From Epiperipatus broadwayi (Eukaryota > Onychophora > Udeonychophora > Euonychophora > Peripatidae), in contig JAQFVV010000021.1 in NCBI GenBank assembly GCA_028023455.1, forward strand, positions 3,932,853 through 3,996,852: DNA of 64,000 bases. The letters run 5' to 3'. A program made the position numbers and the translations under genes. A model generated the notes under the pieces. It saw only the letters and a list, made by a program, of their open reading frames with translations. It ran no database searches and was not told the origin of the DNA. Positions 23,651 through 34,424 of the stretch are shown here, piece after piece. Numbering within the stretch: position 1 is the first letter of the stretch; each line of letters begins with the position of its first letter.

Positions 23651-24403
23651 TTAACCCTTTTCCCGCGCTCGACGAGACTCCTCGTCGACATCTAAAATCA
23701 CTCTAACTCAGTTCGTTTTTATACGATAAAATTCGTTAAATATGTATTGAATTCGTTTTTAAAAGTTCTGTACGATGGTGACATCTTCCGATTTATTTTA
23801 GAAGTAAAAAATAAAAAAAAACGCATTTAAACCTAAACAAAGAAGGAACATTATTTGTGATTGGTTCTTAGCATGCTCTCAGCCGAAAAAGACATTCTGA
23901 TTGGCTGGAAAGAACAAAGAAACTGCCTGATCAAAGAAAATAAAGAAAAACGCTGAGATTTTCATTTCGAATACGATTTAAATTATTATTAAATAATATT
24001 TATGGAAATTAAACATAATTTTCAGAGAGAATAATAAAAAACAAAATTATTTTCGAAAAATATTGAAGATTTAAGTAAATATATTGAAGATGTAGTAAAA
24101 AGAAATATTTACTTTTCTATAACGTAAAAGTCGATCTTTTTGTTTACATTATAACTTTTATGTTGCCGATATAGAATATCTTAGAATAAATAAATAGCAA
24201 TTTATTTTTGAAAGAACTTTCGTTTTCTTCATGACCTGAAAAATTAATTATATACTTTTTATAAACGTATCTGAGTTGAATTTAATATTATAGGCGAATA
24301 TGTTTTAACAATAGGCTTTGTCTTCAGTTTGTGAGTTGGCCAATTAAAAGATTTGATTTTTATCTGATACAACCAATGATAAAATTAGCGGTTTAAGGGT
24401 TAA
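23651..24403. mobile_element. Non-autonomous piggyBac-type DNA transposon
   Basis: It is bounded by TTAA at both ends (23651-23654 and 24400-24403), the piggyBac target duplication. The termini are CCCTTTTCCCGC (left) and, read inward from the right, CCCTTAAACCGC, matching at 9 of 12 positions. A subterminal hairpin CGACGAG/CTCGTCG lies at 23670-23687, a kind of inner repeat seen in piggyBac-family elements. The ~750-bp interior has no transposase. The ends are slightly diverged, so the copy is old. Confidence 0.75.
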
Positions 24404-25760
24404 TAATAAGAAATACATGAAAGTTAAAAAAATATTGTATAATCATAAGATATATAAACACTCAGCAATGGCTACTAAGTTAAACAAAATCCACAAACTA
24501 GTTTGCAATGGCCACTAATTAAAAGATCTCCAACAACAGGATTAAAGGCTTATCTAAGGAATTTCAACAACAAATATAGCTGGAGGACACCAAAATAACA
24601 ACAGGTCATCTTAATAAATAGTCCAGTTTTTTCATTGGACAATCAGTTCAGTTAAGTCAATTTAATCAGTTCAGATTTCAGTTCAGTCAATCATTCAAGC
24701 AATCTATTATGTATTCAGAATCAGAGACCATGCAGTGTTGAGCAGCTTTAGGAATATACGATCTTGCTCCAGCCCTTAGTCTAATGGAAGATCAGCAATT
24801 TGCCCGGTAAAAGTGATGCCTGTGTAACAATCTGAAGCTGCCTGATGTCTAACTGTATCCAAGAATAGTACCACAGAAATAATAGGCATAAAAACCTCCA
24901 CAAGGCTTCGAACCCAGCCGGTTGGGAAGAGTTTCATTTGAAACAGCAAACAGCAAGAAGTATTCACATTCTAAAATCCTAGGTAATAAATAACATTTTC
25001 TTATTTCCATGTCTAAGTAAAGTAGCCATTGCAATAATTTGAAGCCTCTCAGAGTCAAATAATAATGAACTCTATAGCATGCATAAAGAACTGTTGATCT
25101 GCATCTTTTGAAATGTCATGTATGTGAATACTTTTTGTTATATTATATTGATTCATGTATTTATTTAAATGTCTTTATATTTGATGCTTCACATTGTCTT
25201 ATATTTTATGAATTAAGAATATGTGTGGTCATTATAGATAATTATCACTGTCTAAATTAACTAAGTTCTTATAAAAGTATTTAAGAATTACAATAATAAA
25301 TATCTAGTTAAACAAATTATCTTTAAGCTTAATTTTGTCAGTCAATTTTTTTTACCACTAATTAAAGAAATAATTTGTTATTGTATTACTTTAGATTGAC
25401 TAGTCATGGGATATTTCGAGCGCTGGATTATGGGCCTACTGTCCAAACACATTAGTTCTTGTAACTAGCTGGCATCTGAGGTTTACCTCAAAACAAATAA
25501 AGTGCTTGGATAGTAGGGTTTGAATCTAGCAGTCAAGGTGGGCCACGGTCTGGAAATGTGATCATGTTATGCATTGCATAGCTTGTTCTGACTGTGGATA
25601 TCGTTTATCGATGGTATTCTCCCCTCTGCTCGAAGGGCCGGTCTGTTCATGTAATATTTATAATATAAAATTATAAATTTATGATAAATAAGATTTGAAT
25701 CCAGCTAAACCTACATATAAAGTACGCAGAATTTCTTACAAACGACCCGGTACAATATAT
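24404..25760. other. Intronic sequence, possible tRNA-derived traces
   Basis: On the minus strand 24900-24920 reads GGGTTCGAAGCC, a good B-box-like string, but no A box is found upstream of it. 25500-25525 (gggtttgaatctagc) is similar. Both could be scraps of tRNA-derived SINEs. The open frames at 24776-25058 have no recognisable domain. Confidence 0.4.
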
Positions 25761-25764
25761 ATAT

Positions 25765-26262
25765 ATATAATAAAAATAATAATTTTAACGGTAACAAATT
25801 ATTATAAACAATCTTTAAATCTGCAGAAGTACTTTCAGTTAATTTCTAAAACCTGTCTCAACTGCCATTAAATTAAAAAAAAAAACAACAAAGCAGAAAC
25901 AAATGTCATCAATTCAAATTCCATGAATCTCGTATTTTAATGTTAGCAGCTTGTCTATTTATTAAATGCATTTTATTTCAAATTCCCCGAATCTCGTATG
26001 TTAATGTTAGCAGCTTTTCTATTTATTAAATGCATTTTATTCCTATTTATAAATAGGAATAAAATGCATTTAATATATAGACAAACTGCTAACATTAAAA
26101 TACGAGATTACGTTTGCTTCTGCTTTGTTTTTTTGTTTTTTTAATTTAATGACAGTTGAGGCAGGTTTAAGAAATTAACCAAAAGTACTTCTGTGGATTT
26201 AAGGATTGTTTATAATAGCTTGTTACCATTAAAATTATTATTTTTATTATAATTACAATTTT
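25765..26262. repeat. Foldback repeat with a 66-bp duplication in one arm
   Basis: The outer arms (ataataattttaacggtaac, cagaagtactttcagttaa, ctgtctcaactgcc) are mirrored on the right (ggcagttgaggcagg-like, aaaagtacttctgtgg, gttaccattaaaattatta). The innermost part of the left arm is present twice in tandem (about 25912-25977 and 25978-26043, containing aatctcgtatttt/aatctcgtatgtt and ttagcagc), but only once in the right arm (26044-26110). The centre is near 26043. Confidence 0.82.
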
Positions 26263-26839
26263 GTTTTAATTAACAAACATTTTATTTATATTATATATAT
26301 ATGAATACGTATTGAATTACTGACTCTCAATCATAATACGTGACAGGTTACTTGTAGAAGCATATTATGGCACAATGAAATATAATCGGCCAATGGTCTA
26401 GGAATGATTCAACAATAACAATTGAAAGAAATATAATGATTAAAAATACATAGTAAATCCACAAATATGAATCATTAATGTACAGATCTTTACAGTGGTA
26501 CTTAGCACAAATTGATGCTAATTAAATAGTTATTCAAAAGGAGATTGAATAATGTCAAAGCTTATAAATCCTTTAATAATAAAGCAGCATAGTGTAGAAA
26601 CAAATATTTTAATAAAGACAAATAGAAATGTGTACCATCAATTTATTGTCTCATCATTTGTAGGAAGTGGGCTTAACTAAGCATGATATCTTATATTACA
26701 AGTTATCTCAGTCTCAAGTGAAGAGGTAGAAATAAAAGATTCACCTGATTGGTAATTTATGTTTTGTTTTAAATTGAATATGTAATTCCAATAAAAAAAG
26801 GATTATTTAACTTATTAAATATAAAATTAAATTAAAAGA

Positions 26840-27660
26840 TTTCATATTTAAATACAATTATATTCTTTTAAATCTTGATGTAATTAGAGGGATTTGAACT
26901 CAGATTCTCAAGCTTCCTTAGGTCATCCAGTGCTTCTTTTATAACTGATACCTATGATGTATTTAAATACAAGTATATTATATATTTTTAATCTTGATGT
27001 AATTAGAGGGATTTGAATCCAGATTCTCAAGCTTCCTTAGATCATTGACTCCTTGTTATATAACTGACACAAATGACCACATACATAGGAAAAAGACAAA
27101 TAATCTTCAATAAATGTATTTTATGCTGAACCAGGTCCAGATCATCATCTTCCACACATATATATATATAATCAGTGCTCGGTTTGTATTAAGAAAGCAA
27201 ATCTTCAAACTTTAATGGACAGATTTCAATCCTCTTCACGCTCCAACTCTTCAGCTACCCATATCATTGAAAATTTGGTGATGGCATGTTCAAAGCCCTT
27301 GTTTACCAAATAAGAGCTTTGAAAATACTATCAGCAGATTTTTCAATGATATGGACAGCTGAAGAGTTGGAGAGTGGAGAGAATTTAAGACTGTTCATTA
27401 AAGTTTGAAGATTTGCTATCTTAATATAAACGAAGCATTGAATATGTATATATATGTGTGTGTATAGGAGATGATAATTTGAACCAACTGATGAGTGTTA
27501 CTTCAGCATGAAATACATATATTGGAGATCATTTATCTTTTTTGTATGTATGTGGTCATGTGTATAAGTTGTATAAGAAAGAATGGATGACCTAAAGAGG
27601 CTTGAGAGTCTGGGTTCATTCCCTCCAATTACAATTAAAAGATTTGTAAAATTATGTATA
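26840..27660 (+). mobile_element. Family-F ribozyme repeat copy F2 with duplicated inverted end
   Basis: 26872-26955 and 26990-27075 are tandem copies (ttgatgtaattagagggatt, gattctcaagcttcctta) of the inverted 3' end. The sense 3' end is at about 27540-27650 (gaccacatacata against tatgtatgtggtc; ggatgacctaaagaggcttg; ttccctccaattacaatt). An inner inverted pair (ccaactcttcagct against agctgaagagttgg) lies at 27244-27258 and 27347-27360. The sense unit carries a hammerhead at 27484-27525. Same family as F1. Confidence 0.78.
27484..27525 (+). ncRNA. Hammerhead ribozyme, family F (AUA cleavage site)
   Basis: Stem I CCAA (27484-27487) pairs with TTGG (27522-27525). The core CTGATGA is canonical. 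Stem II is TGTT/AGCA (one G-U pair) closed by a G-U pair next to the core, with loop ACTTC. GAAA is at 27510-27513. Stem III ATA/TAT has loop CA, and the cleavage triplet is ATA ending at 27521. Compared with F1, the fold is kept while loop bases and one stem II pair differ. Sense to WDR54. Confidence 0.78.
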
Positions 27661-28680
27661 TTTTAAAAGTTATACCTTTAGTTATTTTGCAAAGCATGTA
27701 AGAAATAAATATTAAGGCCTCATATTGTCTGATTTCTATAATATTAGTTTAAGAGAAGATTCAAAATGATCAACTTATACCTTCTGGAAAAAGAAAAAAG
27801 AATATGGATATTTTTTAAGTATACATAGAAGCGCCTAAAAAATGGGAATAATCTTATGATAGGGTTTTTTTTTGGTAAACACATTTAATGTCTCAATTAA
27901 AACTGATGATCAGATGACTTCTGGATTAAAGTAGATCAAAACAAAGAAAAAACTAGGAAGAAATAAGAAACAAAGGTGATAGGAAGATATATTCTTGTTA
28001 TGCATTGACATAGCTATATATACAGGAGAAGAGAATTAAAACACCGATTGAGAGTCATAGTATTCATAAAGAACACCATGCAGCTAAAAATATAAGAAAC
28101 TCCATCATTGCATGAAAATCAGTTATCTCTCCTGTTATATTAAGTGACAGTTATTTGTCTTACAAAAAATATGACTGCTAAAAGTACTTTTCATTGTTAA
28201 TTTAAGTACTGATGATGGAAACTGTCAATGATATGTGTTAAGACTACTAAAAGTATGCTAGCTGCAACCTGAATTATTTTGCCTTCCCACTTGTGAAACA
28301 ATTCTTGAGGAGAGTTCACAAGTGGTGATGATGTAAAGTGTAGTTTTTACTTGTTTATAAAAGAAGTGTTTTCACATTGCCCACAATTATCAAGCCTACC
28401 TAGGAAGTAGAAGATTACTGATACTAAGAAAGTAAAATTGAGTACAGAAGAAGTCAATGCTCAACAAACAATACCTAAGAATTCAATTTTCACTGCTACC
28501 AAAAACATGAACCTATAGGAACAAATGCAGATGTACAGACTGTGATGTGTAGATATAATTTTGATTAATAGTAAATTTACAGAATTATCAAAGAAGCTAT
28601 AATAAGATTTTTTGATTTTATTTATGTAAATTAAAGAACTCAATTTATAAAGAATTTTTTTACAATACTTTTTATTTAAA
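27660..28680. other. Intronic sequence without a recognised gene
   Basis: AT-rich. The open frame at 28461-28643 (minus) has no recognisable features. A CTGATGA at 28207 is followed directly by TGGAAAC with no stem II, so it is not counted as a ribozyme. Confidence 0.45.
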
Positions 28681-28694
28681 TGAGATATTTATTT

Positions 28695-28830
28695 GTATAT
28701 AGTGCGATGTTTGTGAATTGTAATAAACTAAAGATCAGCTTTTCAAGCTAATGCACATGCGCTTTATGAATCTTAATAATAAATGAATACTTGAAAAGCT
28801 GATCTTTAGTTTAATACTTTTTATTGTAAA
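28695..28830. repeat. Short foldback repeat
   Basis: aaactaaagatcagcttttc (about 28726-28745) is mirrored by aaaagctgatctttagttt (28793-28812), with outer arms acaatactttttattt / aatactttttattgt. The loop contains aatgcacatgcgctttatg. A related motif (aagccaattgtgcaaacgc) appears at 56153-56173, so the loop may belong to a dispersed repeat. Confidence 0.7.
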
Positions 28831-29190
28831 CATTATTTTATATATATATATATTACTTTAACAAAAGAGCTATTATAGGTAAATGAGAAAACTGGTTTAG
28901 CCTCATGGATCATTTCTTGACAAAATCAAAGGTTAAAGTTTATCTCTGTTTATATGGATACAATCTCATTTCCATTCTGTATTATAATAACAATCTATGG
29001 AAATATTTAATTTATATATATATATACTAATCTTATGGAATGAATGTACATATTCCATGTTAACTGTTACTCATATATTAATTATTACTATTTTATATTA
29101 TAATTATTATTCTATGTATGAAGCACTATTGAAAGTACAGAATAAACAAGAGATTAACATCTGTCATTATGCTCTTATATATATATATAT
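28830..29190. repeat. Repeat traces and AT microsatellites
   Basis: 28869-28990 resembles 1420-1520 (aaactggtttagcctca, then ttatatggatacaatctcatt). AT runs lie at 28842-28853, 29017-29028 and 29176-29200. No gene. Confidence 0.5.
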
Positions 29191-29270
29191 ATATATATAT
29201 GCTCTTTCCAATATATATACATTCAAAGGGTTATAACCCTTTGAATGTATATATATTTGAAAGAGCATAT
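29190..29270. repeat. Short perfect palindrome
   Basis: ATATATGCTCTTTCCAA then TATACATTCAAAGGGTTA on the left is mirrored by TAACCCTTTGAATGTATA and TTTGAAAGAGCATAT on the right. The centre is at about 29232. It directly abuts the larger inverted repeat that starts at 29271. Confidence 0.85.
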
Positions 29271-29825
29271 ATCGAAAATCATTTTATATGGGGTTTGAAC
29301 TGTGCCATCCTTTAACTTTGAAAACTACTTTCAATTTTGAAATAATGTCTATGGATACATCATCCTCTATCTACTGCATCTCATTTTATAACATTAACAT
29401 CTGAGCCACTTTCCCAATTCAGAACATGTTTCCCAGGATGGAATAAGATCTGTTCAGAAACACATACGGAATGAAACCCAATGAGTTAATAATGGCACTG
29501 ACTATTAAATAATTTATATAATAAAATTTATTGAAAATAATCTTGATTGGGATTATTTTTAATAAATTTTATTATATAAATTATTTAATAGTCTGTGCCA
29601 TTATTAACTCATTGGGTTTCATTTCATATGTGTTTCTGAACAGATCCTATTCCATCCTGGGAAACATGTTCCGAATTGGGGACATGGCTCAGAGGTTAAT
29701 GTTATAAAATGAGATGCAATAGATAGAGGATGATGTATCCATAGACATTCTTTCAAATCTGAAAGTAGTTTTCAAAGTTAAAGGATGGCATAGGTCAAAC
29801 CCCATATAAAATGATTTTCGATAAG
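29271..29825. repeat. Long near-perfect inverted repeat (~270-bp arms)
   Basis: The left arm starts CGAAAATCATTTTATATGG and the right arm ends CCATATAAAATGATTTTCG. Between them ggatacatcatcctcta, aacatgtttcccaggatgg, cccaatgagttaataatgg and aataatttatataataaaat all recur inverted. The centre lies near 29541. Arm identity by eye is well above 90%, so the repeat is young or maintained. No protein, terminal TTAA/TA duplication or ribozyme core was found. Confidence 0.88.
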
Positions 29826-29829
29826 AGTT

Positions 29830-31879
29830 GAGCATAATCATTTGAGGGATGGTTTGGTATATGGTGTTCGTGAATATCTTATATAAAATAGTTTTATAAG
29901 TGATACATGATTGGATCACCATTATTAATATCAATATTTATTCAATTTAATGTAATATTTATTAAGGCTAAAACCTTAAGAATATGCACCTGAGAAAATG
30001 ACAATAGGGACCTCTGCAATTTAATGTAGAAACTTAAATTTCTATTTCTTTACAATGATGAAAAAATAACATTGGAATAGATGACCCATTATTGTAACTG
30101 TCATATTTGTACATTCATGCAACAAAATCCAGAGTTGTGGCAAATTATACCAAGCTGATCTAGATGAGGGGTTGTTACCTCTAATCTGATCACACCTCAG
30201 CTCCTCCATCAACACTCCATGACTAACTACACTATGATTGACATATATGAGGCTACACTCGGAATTTCTTAATTCACATGCTGGCAGTAGCAATGGGTGG
30301 AGCAAGAGACTCAGGGAATATTAACTAAATTACTACTATTTTAAACACACACATCTACGTCTGGCTAGATAATGCATATATTAATAAGTAAAACTAATAT
30401 TAAGAAACTTAACTAAGATTTGGTATGGATTACGAATGATGTGCAACAGTTATTATAATTTAATATATTTTAATTAATCAAGCTAAATCAAATAAACAAG
30501 TATGCATTGAAGGACACATGCAGGTGTAAATGATGATGAGTGAGTTTGAACACAGTATCTCATCTAATGCACTATATTTCAAAAGGAATCTGTTACAATT
30601 TTAATAATCTGCAGTTTCCAATCATGCCCTAATTTTACTCTGCCCTCCCTATTAGGTTTGTGATGGTTAAGTCAATGCAAGAATGATTATTTATCACTAT
30701 AACATTTAATAAAAGTCATTTATTAACACTTAATGAGCTGCAATAAGCTCTCTATGCAGATTATATACATATAAATCAGATTACATATTCAGATCAAAGC
30801 TGAAATCTTATTACATTATGGAGAGATGAACTGGAGCTTTGTAGTATGACTTCAGATACTATGGTGTATATATATTACTAGAAATGGGTGCACCTTGAAT
30901 GTGTAGTTAATCAGGGTATTCAGTACCAAGTACTCAGTTCCCGTGTACCGTATGACTTGCTGCGAATAAATTGAACTCAGTTCGGCAATTGGAGCTGCCT
31001 ATAAAACACTCTGGACCCTCATGTTCCAGTTCTAAAGAAGAGCTGTCCGAACTAAGTAAATGGGGTGGCCATTAAAACCAGAAGCTCATTTATATAAGAA
31101 ACATACAGCAAGACATAAATGCACGTATGTGCTTCCTAAAGACATTCGCCATGCTAAATACAATATTAATTAATAACTTAATGTATGCAAAATTCTATAG
31201 TTTCATTCCACAAAACTACCATACACCAGTTCATAATTAGCATTTTTAAAAATGCTAAAAGGAATACTTAAAAGTAATCTATTTTATTAGCCAATCTGCT
31301 AGTTTATAACATAACTAAAAAGAGAGCTAAAGCATATCGGGGACTTAAGCAATTCTTATAATATGCTTTCTAACTTATTCTTGCATTTATTAACTATTAC
31401 TTTATATTAACTTGCAAACCTAATTCTAACAACAATAATAATAAGCTAAACATAATAGCTTAATGAATATTTTTAGGTTTTCAGAGCAGAGATTTGTGTG
31501 TGCGTGCTAAAGAGTAACATTACTTAATTAGGAGAGCCTCTAATCATCTCAAACTTTATTTATAGAATCACTCTCCATTCTGAACTGGGCACAGCATAAA
31601 TTCTAAAATAAATACTTATAAAACAAAAAGGAAGACATGACTGCAGATTAGCATTAATAAAATAATAACTGAATAAGTTATTATTTACAAGCATTTAGAG
31701 TTTTAGAAAGAAATAGGCAAGTTTACAGGCATTATATTAAAAGTTAAATTATAATTTACAGATTGAAATTAGCTTTTAGTTTATGAAAACATTATTACAA
31801 TTTAAAAGTTTATGCACGATTAATATTAACTAGCTTAAGAGTTTTAGATATTCATTTATAAATTTATGAGGATTAATTT
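29830..31879. other. Intronic sequence without a recognised gene
   Basis: A minus open frame at 30042-30305 (with CELRNSECSLIYV and NLPQLWILLHECTNM) has no family I can name. 30890-31100 is more GC-rich than its surroundings, with agctgcctataaaac and agctgtccgaact. I cannot assign either. Confidence 0.4.
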
Positions 31880-32240
31880 TAAAGAGCTCTGTGGGAAAAT
31901 TTGTTACCCATCTTCTTTGTTGAGGCTTCTGTAGCTGATCACCATCATTCTTGGCTGGGATGATCTGCTTCTGATGTGCCTGGGCATGCTGTGGGTCTTG
32001 ACTCCGTCTTTTATCTGCACAGACCGATCTCTCAAAAGGAGAGCCAGCAAAGGTAGGGCTTAAAGAGCTCTGCAGGAAAATTTGTTACTGCATCTTTGTT
32101 GAGGCTTGTGTAGCTGCTCACCATCATTCTTGGCCAGGCTGATCTGTTTCTGTTGTGTCTGGGCAGGCTGTGGGTCTTGACTCCATCTTCTATCTACACA
32201 GACCAATCTCTTGAAAGGAGAGCCAGCAAGGGTAGGGCTT
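31880..32240. repeat. Tandem duplication, two ~180-bp units
   Basis: 31880-32060 and 32061-32240 are diverged direct copies. Each starts taaagagctctg, contains tgttgaggctt, caccatcattcttgg and gtgggtcttgactcc, and ends gagagccagcaa.ggtagggct. The units are GC-richer than the flanks. The minus-strand frame 32060-32248 is a by-product. Confidence 0.85.
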
Positions 32241-32332
32241 AACTGCAAACTTCATTTTCCAGTCAGCCATAGATGACTGGCAGCAATTACACATCAATTA
32301 TTATAAAAAGTGAACCAAGTGAAGTTAACTTC

Positions 32333-32647
32333 CCTGCTGAAAATTTAAAAGTTATTTATACCAGAAAAATTGGTAATTCGATTGTCCTGTTTACAACATT
32401 TTACAAAATTTTTCATCAGTAATTTAAAAAAACATAAAATGCAACCTTTGATCATTTTCTTGGCTAAACAATAATGGTTAAACAGGTCACCTGCTGAAAA
32501 TTTAAAAGTTATTTATACCAGAAAAAATTGATAATTCGATTGTCCTGTTTACAACATTTTACAAAATTTTTCATCAGTAATTTAAAAAAACATAAAATGC
32601 AACCTTTGGTCATTTTCTTGGCTAAACAATAATGGTTAAACAGGTCA
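32333..32647. repeat. Tandem duplication, two ~157-bp units
   Basis: 32333-32489 and 32490-32647 are almost identical direct copies (cctgctgaaaatttaaaag ... ggttaaacaggtcac). The near identity means a recent duplication. It lies less than 100 bp from the older 180-bp duplication. Confidence 0.9.
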
Positions 32648-32649
32648 CT

Positions 32650-33588
32650 CTTTGTTCTAAGTTTTTATTTTTAAAAGACATTAAAATTTTGATTCCAAGA
32701 TTAATTAAGTGCCACAGATGGTTTTCTAAGAATTACAAACTTTTATAAAAACAGATAACCCTTTTTTTAAAAGTGTTTAAGTTCGTAAACATTTTAATAT
32801 ATATATATATGTGTGTGGGACTACCACATGAATTAAACTTTATATATGAATGCCTTTAAATAAAGAGTTTTTAATTAAGAATAATGCAAATTTAAATTAA
32901 TTTAAAAGAGTTGTAATGTAAATCTATTGCATTATGGCTTCTTTTGCATATATGTGTGGATAATTACACGCATATAACAATGTTCACGCACTTAATTTAA
33001 ATTATACCATTTTATTAAATTTTAAATTTATAACTGCATATACATTATACGCATATGGACATTAATGTGGCTGTTAGATGTGCGCACCTATACAAATACA
33101 TGCACATACATGTAAATATACACAATTACATATAAAATAAATCCTTAGAAGTTTATATATGTGGACTGGGATGAGTTTGAACTAGGGAAAAATATACTAC
33201 TATGGAACATAGTAAGTGAAATGGGATAATGGCCAAATAATACCATTTCATTATGTCAAATGAGAGTAATTTATTTTCATGCATGGATTTACTCATCTGT
33301 CATATTTGGCATCATCCAAGTGTACATTATCATAATATGTGTGTTATAAATGCATATTACTATATAAAATTGACTGTAATCTATAAATTTTAATATTCAT
33401 GGCAAGGCTTGGAATCGCATGGTGCCCATACAAGGCTGTTTTTGCACAGATGTGCAATATTTACATATTTAAAATTCTAACCAAAATTCATAGTTATTGT
33501 ACCTTTTCTTTTACCATATTTATTTTAAACTATTTTTGAAATTATTAAATAAATATTCTTCTATTTATGAAATTGTATTTTTATTTAG
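32650..33588. other. 3' end of the 31-kb intron
   Basis: AT-rich with AT/GT microsatellite at 32799-32815 and repeated catatac/atatgca words at 33030-33130. It ends in the T-rich tract and AG acceptor of exon b. No gene. Confidence 0.5.
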
Positions 33589-33655
33589 ATGTTTGAATGG
33601 GATGGTTCTGTGATACTATACTGGTATGGTTTGAATTCAGGAGACCATGGTGAAG
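33589..33655 (+). CDS. WDR54: WDR54 exon b (internal)
   Basis: This exon has 22 codons plus one base, MFEWDGSVILYWYGLNSGDHGE. The acceptor is TTATTTAG and the donor is GAAG|GTAAAA. It starts in phase 0 and ends in phase 1. VILYWYGLNSGD aligns with human MVYWHALDSGD, a conserved WDR54-specific strand-turn. It is too short to stand out as an open reading frame, so the call rests on the splice signals, phase continuity with both neighbours and the motif match. A 31-kb intron separates it from exon a. Confidence 0.87.
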
Positions 33656-34065
33656 GTAAAAAAAAAAGCTATTATTAAGTATTAATATTAGATAGGACAT
33701 TTTAAAGGATTAAAAAAAAGTGCATTTCAAATGATTGTTTTAGCCTGATAGCTTCCTTAGCTTGCAAAGATCATGATACAGTATAATCTAGTCCAAAACC
33801 TGTTGATGTCTTTAGTAGTTAACATTGTTCTAGTAAACTCAGGATATTTTAGATAGCTATTTTACACCAAACCCATCTATCTATCTAATATTGATCAGCA
33901 AATGAATATTTACCAACAAACACCATTTAATTCACCCTGCTTAACATTATTAATAATAATTTGTCTTTACATTATTCTAATGCCATCTACTGTACTTTTG
34001 AGTAATCCATAGATATTAAATATTACAGCTATTAAATCCACAGTTTATTGCTATTATATTTGCAT

Positions 34066-34107
34066 CCCAAAGACTAGTTTCGGTTTTTGACCTTTATCAG
34101 TGAGAAA
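34066..34107 (-). ncRNA. Hammerhead ribozyme remnant, family D
   Basis: Minus strand: CTGATAA (G8 is A), stem II GGT/ACC with an A-rich loop, GAAA and CTAGTC are intact. Stem I does not pair well (ctca against tttggg). Probably inactive. Confidence 0.5.
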
Positions 34108-34262
34108 GTTGGATCTAATGCAAGTGGAATCTTTGAATTTAGTGCATCTTTTTATGCAGCAGGTGTGTTTTAGCTTGATAATAAAAAAAATAAGACAAAT
34201 TACTGAATGGAAAATATATATTGTATCCAGGAGATCCAGATGCATTTACATCAAACTTCTGA

Positions 34263-34292
34263 CTGATGAAGATCACAAACCAAAAACTTGTC
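34263..34292 (+). ncRNA. Hammerhead ribozyme remnant, family D
   Basis: A canonical CTGATGA and a CTTGTC end are kept, but GAAA has become AAAA and stem I is not convincing. A sister copy at 34370-34402 keeps CTGATGA and ACTAGT with similar damage. Confidence 0.4.
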
Positions 34293-34424
34293 TGGTCATA
34301 AGAACAGGATAGAACCAAAGGTAAATACAGTAGGAATTTTATCCAAGTGCATTTACTCCAAATTTTTTACTGATGAAGATCAGAAACCCAAAACTAGTTT
34401 GGAGATATGAATAGGATAGAACTA

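Noticed and set aside
28203-28225. CTGATGA followed by GGAAACTGTC
   Set aside because: There is no room for stem II; a chance match.
30042-30305. Minus-strand 87-codon frame as a gene
   Set aside because: No recognisable domain, no splice or promoter context, and the region is intronic.
33589-33591. ATG of exon b as a translation start
   Set aside because: An acceptor AG lies directly before it, exon a joins in frame, and the family has residues on both sides.
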